DNA of 12,978 bases from positions 17,321 to 30,298 of the forward strand of contig DJHE01000026.1 in NCBI GenBank assembly GCA_002432945.1. The letters are read 5' to 3'. The number at the start of each line of letters is the position of its first letter. Position 1 is the first letter of the stretch. The notes below the pieces were generated by a model. It made no database searches and was not told the DNA's origin. It worked only from the letters and a program-made list of their open reading frames with translations. Below are positions 11,517 through 12,978 of this stretch, one piece after another. Made by a program: the position numbers and the translations under genes. Origin of the DNA: Synergistaceae bacterium UBA5827. GTDB lineage: Bacteria > Synergistota > Synergistia > Synergistales > 79-D21.

Positions 11517-12978
11517 GTGCCTTTGACGCTTCCAGGCCAAACCCGGGCGAATGAGCAAAAGAGAATTGATCGGGCCTTGTACCCCATGGTCTTTTTACTG
11601 TGGGGTGCAATGGCTGTTTTTGTGCTTTATCCCCTGGTGCGGCTATTATTCACGGTATTCACGGTTGAGGGTGCGGTTACGCTGGCGAACATTGCCGGGA
11701 CCTTTTCCCACTGGTACAACCGCATGGCGCTCTTCAACAGCCTCATGCTGGCTACAGCGGTCGCTTCAGCCGGAACTTTCCTGGGGTTTCTCTTTGCTTT
11801 CTCCGTAACCAGGATTTCCTTGCCGAAGGCGATGAAATGGTTCCTCGGAATCGTCGTTGTGTTCCCTTTCGTTTCTCCTCCCTTTACGAGCAGCATCGCT
11901 CTCACCTTGGCTCTGGGGCCTAACGGCTTGCTCCTGGAGATGCTCAATGTGGCGGACTTCAACATTTACGGATTCCTGGGGACCTGGATTTCGGAAACAT
12001 TGACCTATTTCCCGGTCGCATTTCTCACCCTGGCCGCTGTCCTGGGTGCCATCGATCCGGACATGGAAGATGCCGCCATGAGCATGGGCAGTTCCCGGTG
12101 GCGGACCTTCCTCACCATTACCTTGCCACTTAGTGTTCCAGGCATGGCGAATGCCTTTCTTCTTCTTTTCGGCAATTCCCTTACCGATTTCGCTACGCCG
12201 CTTGTTATGGCCGGTCACAAGTTTCCTGTCCTGACTACCCAGGCTTATCTTCAAATTACCGGCATGTACGATCTCAAGGGAGGTTCGGCAATCTCCTTTG
12301 TCCTCCTGGTTCCGGCCCTCCTTGTTTACTTGCTCCAACACCACTGGGTGGAGCGTCGTTCTTATGTCACCGTAACGGGGAAGGGCGGCCGGCAGTCGGT
12401 GGCAAGAGGCGCAGGATTTACCGCAGAGGCGCTGATTTTATCGGTCGTTTCACTCGTGACCCTGTTCATCATTTTTTTGTATTCGATCATTTTCCTGGGT
12501 TCGCTGGTGAAAGTCTGGGGGGTGGACAGCAGTTTCACTCTCGAAAACTACGCATACGTCTTCACGATAGGGCTGAAGGCCGTCAAGGATACGGTGCTTA
12601 TTGCGGTTACCTCAACGCTTGCGGGCACAGTTGTTGCGGTTAGCATCGGTTACCTTGTAAGCCGGAAGGAACTTCCCTGGAGAAAGACACTCGAGTTTGT
12701 GTCGTTGCTGGATTATATCCTGCCCGGAACTGTCCTGGGCATTGCCTACGTGATCGCCTTCAACACGGGCCCCGTCGTCTTGACGGGGACGATGGCCATC
12801 ATCGTTGCGCTCTGTGTTTTCCGCTACGATGCAACGGGGATACGGGCGACGGTCGCCTCCCTGCAGCAGCTTGACCCCTCCCTGGAGGAGGCCTCGCTCA
12901 GCCTGGGTGCGACTAGGAGGACCACCTTTTTCAGAGTGACGCTTCCCTTGATCGTGCCCGCAGTTTCAGCAGGAATGC
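11517..12978 (+). CDS. ABC transporter permease with two fused transmembrane domains (3' end outside window)
   Basis: This is an inner-membrane permease of the AfuB/FbpB/ThiP type in which two permease domains are fused. 487 residues are visible and the frame is still open at the window edge; full members are usually about 540-580 aa. The first EAA loop is at about 184-213 (EDAAMSMGSSRWRTF, TLPLSVPG) and the second at about 457-487 (EEASLSLGATRRTTF, TLPLIVPA). A cytoplasmic linker lies near 310-330. The GTG at 11517 is chosen because AGG lies 7 nt before it and the resulting short basic N-terminus precedes the first membrane segment (about 22-48). An in-frame ATG at 11586 would cut into that segment. 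It forms an operon with the binding protein, and an ATPase gene is expected just downstream. Confidence 0.87.
   Translation, partial: MPLTLPGQTRANEQKRIDRALYPMVFLLWGAMAVFVLYPLVRLLFTVFTVEGAVTLANIAGTFSHWYNRMALFNSLMLATAVASAGTFLGFLFAFSVTRISLPKAMKWFLGIVVVFPFVSPPFTSSIALTLALGPNGLLLEMLNVADFNIYGFLGTWISETLTYFPVAFLTLAAVLGAIDPDMEDAAMSMGSSRWRTFLTITLPLSVPGMANAFLLLFGNSLTDFATPLVMAGHKFPVLTTQAYLQITGMYDLKGGSAISFVLLVPALLVYLLQHHWVERRSYVTVTGKGGRQSVARGAGFTAEALILSVVSLVTLFIIFLYSIIFLGSLVKVWGVDSSFTLENYAYVFTIGLKAVKDTVLIAVTSTLAGTVVAVSIGYLVSRKELPWRKTLEFVSLLDYILPGTVLGIAYVIAFNTGPVVLTGTMAIIVALCVFRYDATGIRATVASLQQLDPSLEEASLSLGATRRTTFFRVTLPLIVPAVSAGM

Noticed and set aside
1..12978. CRISPR array, insertion sequence, integrase or phage genes
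   Set aside because: No regularly spaced direct repeats, transposase motifs or target-site duplications are seen; all major reading frames belong to housekeeping or transport families.

Overview
The window is about 13 kb of a moderately GC-rich bacterial chromosome with dense, operon-style genes and sigma70-type promoters. The gene content fits an anaerobic, amino-acid-fermenting bacterium: an NAD-type glutamate dehydrogenase, a YerC-type TrpR relative, an ACT/UPF0210 pair, an Asp/Glu racemase-family protein, molybdate/tungstate uptake and an ArsR/DUF2703 pair. I lean towards a Synergistota-like or deltaproteobacterial/Firmicute-like anaerobe, but no marker gene here fixes the taxon. I see no mobile element, CRISPR array, tRNA or rRNA.

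Left block (1-3141, minus strand): a modABC-type ABC importer, with the binding protein first, then permease and ATPase. Its 5' leader holds a structured RNA that closely resembles the molybdenum-cofactor (Moco) riboswitch. Between that RNA and the modA start is an anti-Shine-Dalgarno/Shine-Dalgarno helix, so the importer is probably switched off at translation when cofactor is plentiful. A terminator-like hairpin between modA and modB would lower permease and ATPase output relative to the binding protein.

Second block (3107-4069, plus strand): an ArsR-family repressor with paired cysteines near both ends, overlapping by ATGA a DUF2703 protein with a thioredoxin-like CxxC and a cysteine-rich tail. 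This looks like a small arsenic/soft-metal or thiol-redox unit. It meets, tail to tail and across a shared hairpin, a secreted protein with an adhesin-E-like N-terminus and a C-terminal PDZ domain.

Third block (5275-5949): a 675-base gene-free region with an unexplained double palindrome, an AT-rich stretch, two short palindromes and a good promoter for gdh. A small basic ORF lies in the gdh leader.

Right block (5950-12978, plus strand): glutamate dehydrogenase; YerC/TrpR-like regulator; ACT-domain protein plus UPF0210 protein as a tight pair; an Asp/Glu racemase-family enzyme with only one of the two usual catalytic cysteines; a strong terminator; then a binding protein and a two-domain permease (cut by the window edge) of the Fe(III)/2-aminoethylphosphonate/polyamine type. 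Amino-acid metabolism and its regulation is the common theme. Near-identical hairpin arms (AAGGACCTCCC) recur at several gene ends.
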